Shown here: in pieces, positions 20,453-20,458 of the stretch
Position numbering within the stretch: the stretch's first letter is position 1
Layout: each line of letters begins with the position of its first letter
Origin: JBBTRN01 sp038065175
GTDB lineage: Bacteria > Patescibacteriota > Doudnabacteria > UBA920
Assembly (NCBI GenBank): GCA_038065175.1
Contig: JBBTRN010000017.1
Span: forward strand, 1 to 20,458
DNA length: 20,458 nt
Direction: 5' to 3'
Program-made: the position numbers and the translations under genes
The notes under the pieces: model-generated
Told to the model about the DNA's origin: nothing
Seen by the model: the letters and a program-made list of their open reading frames with translations, nothing else
The model's database searches: none

Positions 20453-20458
20453 GGCAAT

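Noticed and set aside
1..20458. tRNA or rRNA genes
   Set aside because: I looked through all intergenic stretches and saw no cloverleaf with a T-loop GTTCRA core or conserved rRNA segment; the gaps are repeats and AT-rich sequence.

Overview
The window looks like a chromosome segment from a Candidate Phyla Radiation (Patescibacteria, Parcubacteria-like) bacterium. The grounds are a compact gene layout with every convincing gene on the minus strand, a short alanyl-tRNA synthetase, few Shine-Dalgarno sequences, and membrane and surface proteins of types I associate with that group. TGA is used as a stop codon, so the recoded-TGA lineages (Gracilibacteria/Absconditabacteria) are unlikely. The taxonomic call comes from recognition, not from a search. 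Genes are described below in transcription order, from high to low coordinates.

Surface proteins (20397 to 15487): a polyprenyl-phosphate-type GT2 glycosyltransferase, a subtilisin-like S8 protease, and a secreted protein with a lysozyme-like N-terminal domain. The protease and the secreted protein end in repeated copies of the same module of about 50-60 residues. A truncated Bro-N gene follows, with a perfect inverted repeat just before its start, and then gene debris that includes the tail of another copy of the module.

Glycan cluster (15407 to 7819): a small cysteine-free winged-helix regulator, a Wzx-like flippase, a nucleotidyltransferase, two small proteins of unknown function, a GT4 glycosyltransferase, an O-antigen ligase/Wzy-like membrane protein and two GT2 glycosyltransferases. 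The genes abut or overlap and probably form one transcription unit that makes and exports a surface glycan. Two near-identical palindromes, one over the regulator's promoter and one directly before the flippase start, suggest that the regulator controls itself and the cluster. A CtpA-type S41 protease follows at 7794.

Housekeeping part (6432 to 58): alaS, a small frameshifted gene and pgi; then a single-pass membrane protein of 584 residues; then a probable terminator, a strong sigma70-type promoter, and infA, rpmJ and rpsM.

The most unusual feature is the repeat content. Short arrays of four 7-bp units (28 bp) occur as inverted pairs in three intergenic regions. Similar arrays lie in frame inside both GT2 genes of the cluster, at the equivalent position of the two proteins in one case. 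The flippase and the GT4 gene carry two other kinds of palindromic repeat, also in frame. Several cluster enzymes thus contain repeat-encoded peptides, and the 7-bp units could allow frame-switching by slippage.
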